A stretch of 38,594 bases of DNA from an uncultured Bacteroides sp. (GCA_949300425.1 CASGED010000057.1:1-38594); one strand, 5' to 3'; numbered from the stretch's first letter, positions 26,179-35,344 are shown. Made by a program: numbers and translations. The notes: generated from the letters alone by a model not told the origin.

Positions 26179-28680
26179 TCATTTCATTTCTTCCCCGGTA
26201 AGCTGCAGCGGACAATCACTCATTTCTTGTGTCTGCCACTTTCCGTTTACTTGGTCGTAAAGCACGGAAGCATCGTCTTGCCGACAGGTATAGTCATTCC
26301 CGCCGATACTGATTTTCCCCACTCCGTAGCTGAATGCTGCCCCGTTGCTTTCATTCTGAATGCGGAGCGAAGCAGGGCGTTTGGCGCTCAGTTCCGCTTC
26401 TATCACCCAATCGCCACAGCGGAAACGGCTTCCATTGCGTTCCACCTCTGCGGCTTTTATGCCATCGGCTTCTACCTGAATGACGGTGAGAATACGAGTC
26501 GCTTTGCACGGTGCGAATCGGGCGTCGAGCGACCATTGCGGACTCAAGTCTTCGCCACGTACCGCTATTTTCGTATTAGGAGCGGCTGCATATTGGTCTG
26601 TTTGAGTAATGTTGCATGGCTGCTCGCTGAACAAGCGTGCCACGGAGCGCGCGCCAATCTCCGGATATTCCGTAACTAAGGTGTTACTGGCTTCATCGAT
26701 GCCGAATTTAACCGGACTGTGCAACAGCCAGTCCCAATGAACTTTCTTGTCGGCTTCCAGTTCATCGTAGATGACTACCTTATCCGGATGCAACAGGAAG
26801 ATATGCCGACGATATTTTTTCAACGGAGTTTCGCCGAATCCGTTTTCACGTGATTGTTCCAGTTTCTGGTTGGCGAAGTTCTTTGCCCACATGGGGTACT
26901 CGCTGATGCCGCAATAGGCGTGCGAGGCGTCTCCCAAGGCATAAGAGATATGGTCGCCGTTGAACATACGGGTGATGTTGCCGTATGCGCGGATGGTAAA
27001 AGGCTGCCCGATGCTGTCCACCAAGATGGTGTTGTAAGCCCGTGTGTTGCGGTAAGACAACAAGTTGTGCGCATCGGCAAAGTTCATATAATGACCCACC
27101 GCCCGATAGAGGGGCTTGCCGCCATAGTGCAAATTGAAAGCGTTTTGATTGGAATGCGTGTGACTACCTGAACCGTAAGGACTGGAGTGGAAGCTCAAGC
27201 TAAGATTTCGCTTCAAATCCTTCAGATTGGTATTGGCCATCATTTCGCCGCTGTCTTTGAACCAGACAGCCTTAGGCGCATCAGCGGGAAGCTTGTCAGA
27301 GACCGGACGTTGTTTGCCGTTTGCCAACCGATAGAGGCGGGTTTCGTATTCATCCAAATAACGGGTGTTGAGTGAAGAGTACCAAGCGGCATAGGGATCA
27401 CCCGTGGTACGTGCCAGCAAATCGGCGAAGGCACTGCGGATGCGTAGGGGTTTGGGATTCATCTGTTCGTGTCCGTCGCCAAAGCCTGCCGCCATGGAGC
27501 CGGGCAACCAACTGTAAGCCTGTCCGATGCCTGCGTTTTGGAAGAAGGGATGCTGGAAGAAATCGGTCCCCGTTAGGTAGGAGAACAGCGTGGAGACATA
27601 ATATAAGGAGACGGCGTTGGCGCTGAAATAAGAAGTTCCGTTGTGCCAGTTCCCGTCACGATTGAAACCGGACGCAGGTGCACGGGATGTCCAAAGTTCA
27701 TAGCTATACTCCAAATAATCCTTCACTTCGGGGTATTTGTCATAGATGGCCAGCGAGGCTTGCAGGAGATGACGGAACGTAAATTGCCAGAAGTGGTTGT
27801 CGAAGATATGCACTTCTTCTTTGCCGACAATGTGGGGCGTGTACTGACGCAGGATGCGCAAGAGGAGGTTTTCTATCTGCGTACGCTCTTCCGAAGTCAG
27901 GCGGTTGTAGCAGGTTTCGTAAGTACAAGCCAGCACGTAAGCCAACTCGCCTGCCTGGAAATCGTTGTTGAGTACCCGCTGTTCGGGTTTCTGTGCAAGG
28001 AGGCAACGGACGTTCTGTACCATCTTATCCGCATAGACATCGCGCTGGAACATTGTATAAGCGGTATTCAGATAGTCGGTATGGATGTACATCAGCGAGG
28101 TTTTTCGATAAGGATACTTGTCCGTGCGGTAATCCATGGCCAACGCTTCACGCGATTCGGTTATCATCGGTTCAAAGTCCGGATGGTTGCGCATACGCCG
28201 ACGGGCGTTCTCCAAAGAATCTTGCAAGAAGCAATAAATGCGGTGATGCCCGGCAGGGATGCCTTTGAGGAATTGTTCGAAAGACGGAGTGGCGAACTGG
28301 GGTACCTCATCCGTCACATAGAACGTAAATGTCTCACTCCAAGGCATGGCCTCCCCTTCTTTGCTGACGGAACGTACCCGCCAATACCATGTGCCGCTCT
28401 TGAGGGCGCGGTGCGGATTAAACATACACCACGGCTTCGGTTCGGAAAGAATGGCATCGGCCGACTTGAATTTCTTGTCACGCGAAAGGTTGAACTGCAG
28501 GTAGTCCGACTGTTTCATAGAAGCCGGTACCAATAACGGAGCTGGATTGATGTAGAGCGTGTGCCATTCCTGCGGATAAGGTGTTCTACGCTCATTTTCG
28601 TGGATGCCCACAATAGATTGGGCTTCCAACGAAAGTACCTGCAACAGGCATGCGATAAGGATTAATGATAGTTTGTTCAT
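26179..28680 (-). CDS. Heparinase II/III-fold polysaccharide lyase with DUF4962-like N-terminus, secreted
   Basis: The 833-residue product begins with a signal peptide (residues 1-21, ending LEAQ). An N-terminal beta region resembling DUF4962 or an Fn3-type fold follows (SGTWYWRVRSV, then WSETFTFYV), then an alpha-toroid (DNHFWQFTFRHLLQ as the Asn/His region, NGTSYFSANAVSLYY with a candidate Tyr) and a C-terminal beta-sandwich with SGSHTHSNQNAFNLHY. This resembles lyases of the heparinase II/III superfamily such as PL33 or PL35; I cannot assign the family by eye. It is one of two such lyases in the PUL, and it lies with its upstream neighbour between two long inverted repeats. Confidence 0.85.
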   Translation of the reverse strand: MNKLSLILIACLLQVLSLEAQSIVGIHENERRTPYPQEWHTLYINPAPLLVPASMKQSDYLQFNLSRDKKFKSADAILSEPKPWCMFNPHRALKSGTWYWRVRSVSKEGEAMPWSETFTFYVTDEVPQFATPSFEQFLKGIPAGHHRIYCFLQDSLENARRRMRNHPDFEPMITESREALAMDYRTDKYPYRKTSLMYIHTDYLNTAYTMFQRDVYADKMVQNVRCLLAQKPEQRVLNNDFQAGELAYVLACTYETCYNRLTSEERTQIENLLLRILRQYTPHIVGKEEVHIFDNHFWQFTFRHLLQASLAIYDKYPEVKDYLEYSYELWTSRAPASGFNRDGNWHNGTSYFSANAVSLYYVSTLFSYLTGTDFFQHPFFQNAGIGQAYSWLPGSMAAGFGDGHEQMNPKPLRIRSAFADLLARTTGDPYAAWYSSLNTRYLDEYETRLYRLANGKQRPVSDKLPADAPKAVWFKDSGEMMANTNLKDLKRNLSLSFHSSPYGSGSHTHSNQNAFNLHYGGKPLYRAVGHYMNFADAHNLLSYRNTRAYNTILVDSIGQPFTIRAYGNITRMFNGDHISYALGDASHAYCGISEYPMWAKNFANQKLEQSRENGFGETPLKKYRRHIFLLHPDKVVIYDELEADKKVHWDWLLHSPVKFGIDEASNTLVTEYPEIGARSVARLFSEQPCNITQTDQYAAAPNTKIAVRGEDLSPQWSLDARFAPCKATRILTVIQVEADGIKAAEVERNGSRFRCGDWVIEAELSAKRPASLRIQNESNGAAFSYGVGKISIGGNDYTCRQDDASVLYDQVNGKWQTQEMSDCPLQLTGEEMK

Positions 28681-28698
28681 ATTCTGTCTTTTTTAAGG

Positions 28699-28706
28699 CA
28701 AATATA
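28699..28706 (-). promoter_or_regulatory. -7 element for the DUF4962-type lyase
   Basis: On the minus strand the site reads TATATTTG, fitting TAnnTTTG, about 19 bases upstream of the start codon. This is close, so the leader would be very short; it may be one of several promoters. Confidence 0.4.
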
Positions 28707-28810
28707 CGCAAACGTCTCCTTACCTTTTTTTAGTCTCGTACAAATCCTCGTAAGATTTGTAGAGACTGGTTTCAATTTTGTCCAAAAAAGATGTAATTCT
28801 GTGCAACTGT

Positions 28811-29503
28811 TTAGTGGAACACCTTGAAACCGCTAAAAATGACGTGGTTAGTCAGCAATCGCAAGCCAAAATAGCCGTCTCCCTCACCCGCACGACTCAA
28901 GGAAGCATGAAAGAGTTTATCACCATCCACATAAAAATCCGTTGCATCTTTCTTGACCACGATACGGATGTCATACCAATGATTGGGTTGCAAAAGATGT
29001 TCCGAATCGGTATACTCCTTAATGACGGGACGGACAATTTCGTCTTCCGACTCAGCTCCGGTTCCATAATAGCGGCGGAAGCGGGTCGTAGTGTTATGGT
29101 TCCCGCCATAGCCCACATAAAACAGGTTCAGTGTCTTGTAACGCTGGAAAATACCATTCCGCCAAGCACTGCGGGCAAAAAGGTTATTGGGATGCTCCGG
29201 ATCGTTGGCCGCCCAAAAGCAATTCAAATCGCTCAGGCGGTCGAACGGCCCGCCTTGCATGACTACTTGTACCCGATAACTGATTTCGTATTCCCCCGTG
29301 AGTTTTTGGTTGTACCACAAAGTCACTCCTTTGGGAGAAACAATCTCCAAGGTATCTCTTGACACGTTTATTTGCATTTGCCCCGAATGGTCTTCGGCAA
29401 TCCAATTTTTCAAGGTAACGGTCTGCCCATTCAATGTTTGGGCAAAAAGGGTAACAATTACCAGCATAAAGAATCTCGTCATTCTTTGTAACATTTTCTT
29501 CAT
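28811..29503 (-). CDS. Secreted jelly-roll protein resembling DUF6250/DUF1961 (YesU-like)
   Basis: The 230-residue product starts with a signal peptide (hydrophobic FFMLVIVTLFAQ, cleavage near NGQ) and is otherwise a single beta-rich domain. Recognisable pieces are NCFWAANDPEHPNNLF, LNLFYVGYGGNHNTTTRF and HWYDIRIVVKKDATDFYVDG, the pattern of concanavalin-like DUF6250/DUF1961 proteins. Relatives such as Bacillus YesU occur in pectin-type clusters with lyases and unsaturated uronyl hydrolases, but I know of no settled function. It is 130 bases upstream of the DUF4962-type lyase and in the same orientation, and both lie between the long inverted repeats. It may be an auxiliary binding protein or a small lyase. 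Confidence 0.72.
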   Translation of the reverse strand: MKKMLQRMTRFFMLVIVTLFAQTLNGQTVTLKNWIAEDHSGQMQINVSRDTLEIVSPKGVTLWYNQKLTGEYEISYRVQVVMQGGPFDRLSDLNCFWAANDPEHPNNLFARSAWRNGIFQRYKTLNLFYVGYGGNHNTTTRFRRYYGTGAESEDEIVRPVIKEYTDSEHLLQPNHWYDIRIVVKKDATDFYVDGDKLFHASLSRAGEGDGYFGLRLLTNHVIFSGFKVFH

Positions 29504-29547
29504 AAGTTCTATAAAATATTAACATAAACGTATTAGCTTATACGATA

Positions 29548-29795
29548 ATGGGAATTTAGCTCATTTACGATTTAGCAATTTACGATTTACGATTTTGTTA
29601 AATGGGAATTTATGCGTTGAAGCACATCATCATTTTTTAGACGCGGATTAAGCGGATAAAGCGGATTTTATTTTTATTCTCAAACCATACGGATAATTAT
29701 TTGGGCGAAGCCCCCTTAAATAATCCGCCCAATCCGCTTAATCCGCGTCTAAAAAGTTAGCCCGATAAATTATCATTTAACTTCACACATTTACT
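29548..29795. repeat. Right arm of the long inverted repeat pair
   Basis: The reverse complement aligns with 25921-26170 end to end. Its inner stem is perfect here (TTAATCC where the left arm has TTAAACC). It sits directly against the stop codon of the hybrid regulator at 29797. Confidence 0.92.
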
Positions 29796-29796
29796 C

Positions 29797-32700
29797 CTAT
29801 TCCATAGCTTTTTTACCGTACTCCGAAGGCTGGCAACCGAAGTATTTCTTAAAGCTACTGGCAAAGTAAGAGGGAGTGTTGAAACCGACCATCATGCTGA
29901 CTTCGGCTATCGTGTATCGTCCTTCTTTCAGCAACTGCGCCGCCCGGTTGAAACGAATCTTGCGGATGAAATCGTTGGCGGACTCTCCGGTAAGTGCTTT
30001 TAGTTTGGTGTGCAAGCCGGAACGGCTCACGCACATTTCGCGGGCAAACAGTTCGGTTGAGAAATCCACATCGTCCAAATGCGCTTCCACGATACGGATG
30101 GCTTTTTCCAACAGTTCCTGATCCAACTTGTTGAGGGCTATCTTTTCCGGTTCCACTTCTTGAGATTGTGAATAACGTTGGCGAATCAGGTAGCGCATGC
30201 GGAAAAGGTTGCGTATCTTTGCCAATACCACCGGCATGGCAAAAGGTTTGGGAATGTAATCGTCCGCACCCACTTGCAGTCCCTCCAGTTGTTCCTGAAT
30301 ATCCGCCTTGGCCGACAAGATAATGACCGGGATATGACTGGTACGCAAGTTCTGCTTCACCCGTTTGCACAGTTGGATGCCATCCGTGCCAGGCATCATG
30401 ACATCGGTCAGGATGAGTTCGATGTCATCCTTCTCTTTGAGTAAGGCAAGAGCCTCATCGCCATTGGAGGCTTCACTGACTGAGAAATACGGCTTCAATT
30501 CCTTTGTCAGATAATGTCGGATATCGGTATTGTCCTCTACCACTAATATATGTTCCCGGTTTGAAGAATTCTTTTCTTCCGTATGGTTTTCTTCATTATC
30601 CGTTGGCATGCTTTCTTCTATTTTGGAGTCAGTGTCTAACGTGTACATCACTTGGACGTTGGTAGTATATTGTTGCTCGTCTGCGCCTGCCACCGCATGT
30701 TCTTCCGGCTTGTACGACCGTTCGTCCGTAGGCAAGTAGATGGAGAATGTACTTCCAACGCCTACGGAACTTTCCAGTTCAATACGTCCATGATGGAGTT
30801 CCACCAACCGTTGTACCAGCGAAAGTCCGATACCACTACCGGGATGTTCGTTGTCTACCTGATAAAAGCGTTCGAATATTTTCCCTTGTTTGTCAATCGG
30901 GATACCCTCGCCTGTGTCCGCCACCTGAAGCAACAGGGTATTGTTTTTCTCCTGTAGGGTCAGACTAATGCTTTTGCCTTCGCCGGTATATTTGAATGCG
31001 TTGGACAACAAATTGTTCACGATTAACTCCAAATAGTGTGGGTCGCACAATACAGGCTTATCCTCCAAATCGGAATGGAAATTGTAGGTTATCTTTTTCT
31101 GTTGTGCCACCCTTTCATAGAATAAAAAGTCTTTTTCGATGATGGGACGAATGGGGACAGATTTTACTTTCAAACTGAAAACGCCCAATTCGGCACGCCG
31201 GTAATCCATTAACTGATTGACCAAATGCAGCAGGCGGTTAGCGTTGCGTTGCACCAATTCCAATTGGGTATGAATCCATCGGTCGCTGACCTTGGCCAAC
31301 ATTTCCTGCAAGGGTGAGATGATGAGTGTAAGCGGTGTGCGCAATTCGTGGGATATGTTGATGAAGAACCGTAATTTCATCTCGTTGACTTCTTTCTGAC
31401 GTTCCTTGTCGATACGCTCCATTTCTATTTGCGCCTGCATGGTTTTCCGCACCCAGAAGTAACGGAATACGAAAACGGATGCACCGACAAAAGCTGCGAT
31501 AAACAACGAAATAGCCCACCAGGTCTTATACCATATAGGCAGGATGGTTATCTTCAATTCCGTAGGCGTGTCGCTCCACTTCCCGTCATTGTTGGCGGCT
31601 TTCACCAGAAAACGATACGTCCCATGCGGAAGGTTGGAGTAGAAAGCCGTGCGGCGTGTAGTAGTATGATACCACTCTTTGTCATAACCATCCAACTTGT
31701 AGGCAAACGTATTGTGGTCACCCGCCACATAGTTTGACACCACAAAACTGATGGAAAACGAAGTCTGGCGGGCATCCAAAGTGATACTTTGGGTCTCGCT
31801 GATACTTTGAGTCAGTATGTCGGTATCGTCTCCGGGAAGGACCGGCTTGTTGAACAGTTCCAAACGGTTGATGACTACGGAAGGAATATAGGGATTGTCC
31901 GCGAGCCTGTTCGGATTGAAGATAACCAGTCCGTCCATTCCGCCAAAGTACATCGTCCCGTCCGGTGTCTGACAAGAAACGTTGGGCGTGAACTGGCTGT
32001 TTTGTAACTCATCATTTGAGTATTGACGGATTTGTTCGGATTGTGGATAGAATGTACACAGTCCTCGGTCTGTCCCAATCCATAATCGTCCGGCCGCATC
32101 TTCCCGAATGCTACACACTACATTATTGGATAAACCGTGAGCTGTTGTATATCGCTTGATGTCTTGTCGTTTCTCGTCAAACCGGTATAGTCCCTTACGC
32201 GTTCCTACCCAAAAGGTTCCGTCCTTGCTCTCGTACAAACAGTTGACGAACTGATGGTTGAGGGTAGACTGGGCGGGCAAGACTGTGCACGGAGTCAACT
32301 GTTCCCCCTCTTCAATGTACGTGGACAGGCCCACATCGCTGACAAGCCACAAGCGCCTTTTGCTGTCGGTTTGAATATCCGTTACTCGGTTAAATCTATT
32401 AATTGAACCTGAAAATTCTTGTATGAGATGTATTAGTTGCGTGGATGTATGGAAATGATATAGATTATTAATACCACTAATGAGAAAGTCGCCATTAGCC
32501 ATTTGCTTCAGCGTGTAACAATTCTTCAGTTTCTCATTATAGATAGTCGTAAGTTTTCCCGAAGCGCGATGTATGATACTCAGTCCGCCTGTGTGAGTCC
32601 CGACATACACAAGGTCTTTTTCTTCATCGATATAAATGGATTTTATGTCGTTCGACCTCAAACCGTCTTCTTGCGTATAGTAAGTAATGGTACGAGTATT

Positions 32701-33861
32701 CGGATTATATCGGTTGACCCCACCGCGGTTTGTGCCAATCCACAACTCACCGTTAGCATCCGCCTGGATGCAATTGATGATGTTCGAACTCAACGGATAA
32801 GGGTGGCTGTCAGTACTCAAACTCTGAAAACGGTTCTTGAGCGGATGATAATAGTACACGCCTCCATAATAAGTGGCAAGCCAAATTCCTCCTTGCGAAT
32901 CTTCATAGATGTCGCGCACTGAAAATTTATAAAGATTTTCCGTACTGACCACCTTGCTATAGTCTATGAAGCAATGATTCTCCTCATCATAGATATTCAA
33001 GGAGTTGAGCGTACCTACCCACAAACGGTTTTGGCCATCCAACGTAAGGACACGGACATAGTTGGAGCTAATCGCCCCTTTAGCGGAGGAATGGGTATAG
33101 CGGTCTATTTGTCCGGTCTGCGGATTGTAAGCGAAAAGTCCGCTTCCCTCGGTGGCAATCCATAAGCGGGAAGGAGACTGGCGTAATACAGAATAAACCT
33201 GAACGTCTTTCAATGGCTCTGCCAGTATCAGTTGTATTGTCTTTCCGGATATGGAATAGTCATAAACACCATTCTTAGTCCCTATATAAATATGGTCTCC
33301 CTGCTTACTGACAGATGTTGGAACGGCAGATGCGGGAATGTAAAACGGGATGGAGTCGGAATAGGTTCGGGACTTCCTGTCGAACACCGAAAGGCTCTTG
33401 TTTTCTGAATATAACAACAGGCGGGAATCGTCCAACTCGACGATATGGCCAATCACCCTTTCCCGATCCGTCACGGCAGGATAGGTTTCAAATCGGTCGG
33501 AAGCGGCATCATACAAAGAAAGCCCGTTATCCGTACCCACCCATAAGCGTCCCTGCCGGTCGGTTATGCAAGTGCGGACAATGTCGTCGGCAATGCTGTG
33601 CGGGTCATTATCATCATGGTGGTACACGGTGAAGTCATACCCATCGTACTTGTTAAGTCCGTTTTGGGTGGCAAACCACATATTCCCCTGTTTATCCTGC
33701 GTAATGGCGAACACAATGTTCTGCGACAATCCGTCCTCTATACCGATATGGGTGAAACGGATGCCGGAAAGTTCTTGCGCCAACGCACCCGTAGGACTTA
33801 TGACGAGCAGGCAGCAACAAATCATCCCGATGCTGCATAACAAAGTGTGAAAACGTATCAT
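29797..33861 (-). CDS. Hybrid two-component system regulator (HTCS)
   Basis: HTCS proteins combine a periplasmic sensor, histidine kinase, receiver and AraC-type DNA-binding domain in one inner-membrane chain and activate PULs. The 1354-residue product has a signal segment (1-28), two seven-bladed beta-propellers of Reg_prop repeats (about 35-690, recurrent GxLWVGTxxGL), a Y_Y_Y domain (about 690-770), a transmembrane helix (WAISLFIAAFVGASVFVF), a HisKA domain with His838 in SHELRTPL, and an ATPase with DTGEGIP and GSGIGLSLV. A receiver with Asp1153 in LTDVMMPG and a C-terminal AraC HTH follow. All catalytic residues are present. By position it should control the neighbouring PUL genes, sensing an oligosaccharide from the target. 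Confidence 0.96.
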   Translation of the reverse strand: MIRFHTLLCSIGMICCCLLVISPTGALAQELSGIRFTHIGIEDGLSQNIVFAITQDKQGNMWFATQNGLNKYDGYDFTVYHHDDNDPHSIADDIVRTCITDRQGRLWVGTDNGLSLYDAASDRFETYPAVTDRERVIGHIVELDDSRLLLYSENKSLSVFDRKSRTYSDSIPFYIPASAVPTSVSKQGDHIYIGTKNGVYDYSISGKTIQLILAEPLKDVQVYSVLRQSPSRLWIATEGSGLFAYNPQTGQIDRYTHSSAKGAISSNYVRVLTLDGQNRLWVGTLNSLNIYDEENHCFIDYSKVVSTENLYKFSVRDIYEDSQGGIWLATYYGGVYYYHPLKNRFQSLSTDSHPYPLSSNIINCIQADANGELWIGTNRGGVNRYNPNTRTITYYTQEDGLRSNDIKSIYIDEEKDLVYVGTHTGGLSIIHRASGKLTTIYNEKLKNCYTLKQMANGDFLISGINNLYHFHTSTQLIHLIQEFSGSINRFNRVTDIQTDSKRRLWLVSDVGLSTYIEEGEQLTPCTVLPAQSTLNHQFVNCLYESKDGTFWVGTRKGLYRFDEKRQDIKRYTTAHGLSNNVVCSIREDAAGRLWIGTDRGLCTFYPQSEQIRQYSNDELQNSQFTPNVSCQTPDGTMYFGGMDGLVIFNPNRLADNPYIPSVVINRLELFNKPVLPGDDTDILTQSISETQSITLDARQTSFSISFVVSNYVAGDHNTFAYKLDGYDKEWYHTTTRRTAFYSNLPHGTYRFLVKAANNDGKWSDTPTELKITILPIWYKTWWAISLFIAAFVGASVFVFRYFWVRKTMQAQIEMERIDKERQKEVNEMKLRFFINISHELRTPLTLIISPLQEMLAKVSDRWIHTQLELVQRNANRLLHLVNQLMDYRRAELGVFSLKVKSVPIRPIIEKDFLFYERVAQQKKITYNFHSDLEDKPVLCDPHYLELIVNNLLSNAFKYTGEGKSISLTLQEKNNTLLLQVADTGEGIPIDKQGKIFERFYQVDNEHPGSGIGLSLVQRLVELHHGRIELESSVGVGSTFSIYLPTDERSYKPEEHAVAGADEQQYTTNVQVMYTLDTDSKIEESMPTDNEENHTEEKNSSNREHILVVEDNTDIRHYLTKELKPYFSVSEASNGDEALALLKEKDDIELILTDVMMPGTDGIQLCKRVKQNLRTSHIPVIILSAKADIQEQLEGLQVGADDYIPKPFAMPVVLAKIRNLFRMRYLIRQRYSQSQEVEPEKIALNKLDQELLEKAIRIVEAHLDDVDFSTELFAREMCVSRSGLHTKLKALTGESANDFIRKIRFNRAAQLLKEGRYTIAEVSMMVGFNTPSYFASSFKKYFGCQPSEYGKKAME

Positions 33862-33901
33862 GGTATTTGGTTTTCGTCAATATTCGTTTCTATTTTGAGG
33901 G

Positions 33902-33909
33902 CGAAGATA
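33902..33909 (-). promoter_or_regulatory. Possible -7 element for the HTCS gene
   Basis: On the minus strand the site reads TATCTTCG, one base off TAnnTTTG, about 40 bases upstream of the regulator's start codon. Confidence 0.4.
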
Positions 33910-33995
33910 AGAAAATCTTTCCATACGACCATCATAAGCGTACAACTTCTCTAATCATATTTGCCGGATTCGCTTAGTATCTCACTTTTTTGCAT

Positions 33996-34003
33996 TATCT
34001 TTG
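33996..34003 (+). promoter_or_regulatory. -7 element for the thioredoxin-fold lipoprotein gene
   Basis: TATCTTTG is an exact match and lies 36 bases before ATG 34040. A longer open frame starting at 34001 overlaps this element and is therefore not the gene start. Confidence 0.68.
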
Positions 34004-34039
34004 CCGGACGATTATTGGAAAATAGCAAAACACACGAAT

Positions 34040-35188
34040 ATGAAAAGACTTTTTGTAGTGGCACTTGCGGCTGTTGCTCTGAGTGCCTGTGATTCGGAAC
34101 CCAAATTCAAAGTGGAAGGTGAAGTGGCCGGCGCAGACGGCAAGACCCTTTACCTGGAAGCGTCCGCCTTGGAAGGTATCGTACCGATGGATTCGGTCGA
34201 ACTGAAAGGAAACGGGACATTCGCTTTCAAAGGCAATCGCCCTGAGTCGCCTGAGTTCTATCGTCTGCGCATAGAGGACAAGGTCATTAACTTCTCGGTG
34301 GATTCTACGGAAACGCTGCGTTTTAAGGCCGGTTATGAGGACTTTGCCACAAACTATACGGTGGAAGGGTCGCCAAACAGCGAGAAGATTAAAGAATTGT
34401 CGCTCATGCAATTGCGGTTGCAGAGTAAAGCCGATGCATTGGCTCAGGCAATGCAAGGCCGTGCCATTGGCGTGGATATCTATCAGGACAGCCTGTTGTC
34501 CATGATTCAACGCTACAAGGACGATGTGAAAGTGCGTTACATTTTCTCGGCTCCCAATACTGCGGCCGCTTATTTCGCCCTGTTCCAAAAGTTGAACAAC
34601 TACCTCATCTTCGACCCGTTGAACAGCCGTGACGACATCAAGTGCTTTGCCGCCGTAGCCACCAGCCTGAACAACTTCTATCCGCACGCCGACCGCTCCA
34701 AGAACCTTTATAACATCGTCATCAAAGGTATGAAGAATACGCGTGCGCCCCAGCAGACCACTGCCGTTCCACAAATAGAAGTGCAAGAAACCGGTGTGAT
34801 AGACATCGAACTGCGCGACATGAAAGGGAATGTCCGTAAACTGAGCGAACTGAAGGGGAAGGTCGTAGTGCTGGATTTCACTATCTACCAGACCGCCGTA
34901 TCGGCCAGCCGCAATTACCTCTTGCGTGAATTGTACGACAAATACGCAGCCCGCGGACTGGAAATCTACCAAGTCTCCTTGGATGCTGACGAACACTACT
35001 GGAAAACCACGGCCGACAATCTTCCCTGGATTTGCGTGCGCGATGCCAGTGGGGTCTATTCTACTTTAGTGACCACTTATAATATACAGAATATCCCCAC
35101 TTTGTATCTCGTTAACCGGAACAATGAACTAAACGAACGGGTGGACGACCTTGGCAAACTGGAAACGGAGATAAAAGCCCTGCTTTAG
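34040..35188 (+). CDS. Thioredoxin-fold (TlpA/DUF4369-type) lipoprotein lacking the CXXC motif
   Basis: The 382-residue product has a lipobox with Cys17 (LSAC), an N-terminal DUF4369-like beta domain (KFKVEGEVAGADGKTLYLEA, then FYRLRIEDKVINF), a helical linker and a C-terminal thioredoxin/AhpC-TSA-like domain (LKGKVVVLDFT to IPTLYLVNRNNE). Where TlpA-type oxidoreductases have WCxxC after the first beta strand, this protein reads DFTIYQTAVSASRN, with no cysteine. The cis-proline (NIPT) is kept. It is therefore probably not a thiol-disulfide oxidoreductase but a binding or structural relative. It stands between the PUL regulator and greA, with its own promoter, so a link to the PUL is not implied. 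Confidence 0.85.
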   Translation: MKRLFVVALAAVALSACDSEPKFKVEGEVAGADGKTLYLEASALEGIVPMDSVELKGNGTFAFKGNRPESPEFYRLRIEDKVINFSVDSTETLRFKAGYEDFATNYTVEGSPNSEKIKELSLMQLRLQSKADALAQAMQGRAIGVDIYQDSLLSMIQRYKDDVKVRYIFSAPNTAAAYFALFQKLNNYLIFDPLNSRDDIKCFAAVATSLNNFYPHADRSKNLYNIVIKGMKNTRAPQQTTAVPQIEVQETGVIDIELRDMKGNVRKLSELKGKVVVLDFTIYQTAVSASRNYLLRELYDKYAARGLEIYQVSLDADEHYWKTTADNLPWICVRDASGVYSTLVTTYNIQNIPTLYLVNRNNELNERVDDLGKLETEIKALL

Positions 35189-35290
35189 AAAAGCCGGGTA
35201 ATCTTTCCGAGGAATAACTTCAGAGACAGTCTCTTAATGTATCATTATGGGAAGAAGCCTTTAAATATGTTACAAAACACGGTTCGGGGC

Positions 35291-35321
35291 TTGGCGGATA
35301 AAGATTAAAATGCTATCTTTG
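35291..35321 (+). promoter_or_regulatory. Promoter of greA
   Basis: TTGG at 35291-35294, a 19-base spacer and TATCTTTG at 35314-35321 fit the Bacteroides consensus, with one mismatch in the -33 box. Transcription should start near 35328, leaving a leader of about 100 bases before the greA start. Confidence 0.72.
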
Positions 35322-35344
35322 CCTCGAAAATAATAGGAAGAGGG

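Noticed and set aside
27643-28536. Long plus-strand ORF opposite the DUF4962-type lyase
   Set aside because: It is antisense to a gene with signal peptide and family motifs; the composition is that of a shadow frame.
25921-29795. Composite transposon with IS ends
   Set aside because: The arms encode no transposase and no target-site duplication was seen; the enclosed genes are PUL-type enzymes.
33995-34996. Long minus-strand ORF opposite the thioredoxin-fold lipoprotein gene
   Set aside because: It is antisense to a well-supported gene with signal peptide and promoter, and its product resembles no family.
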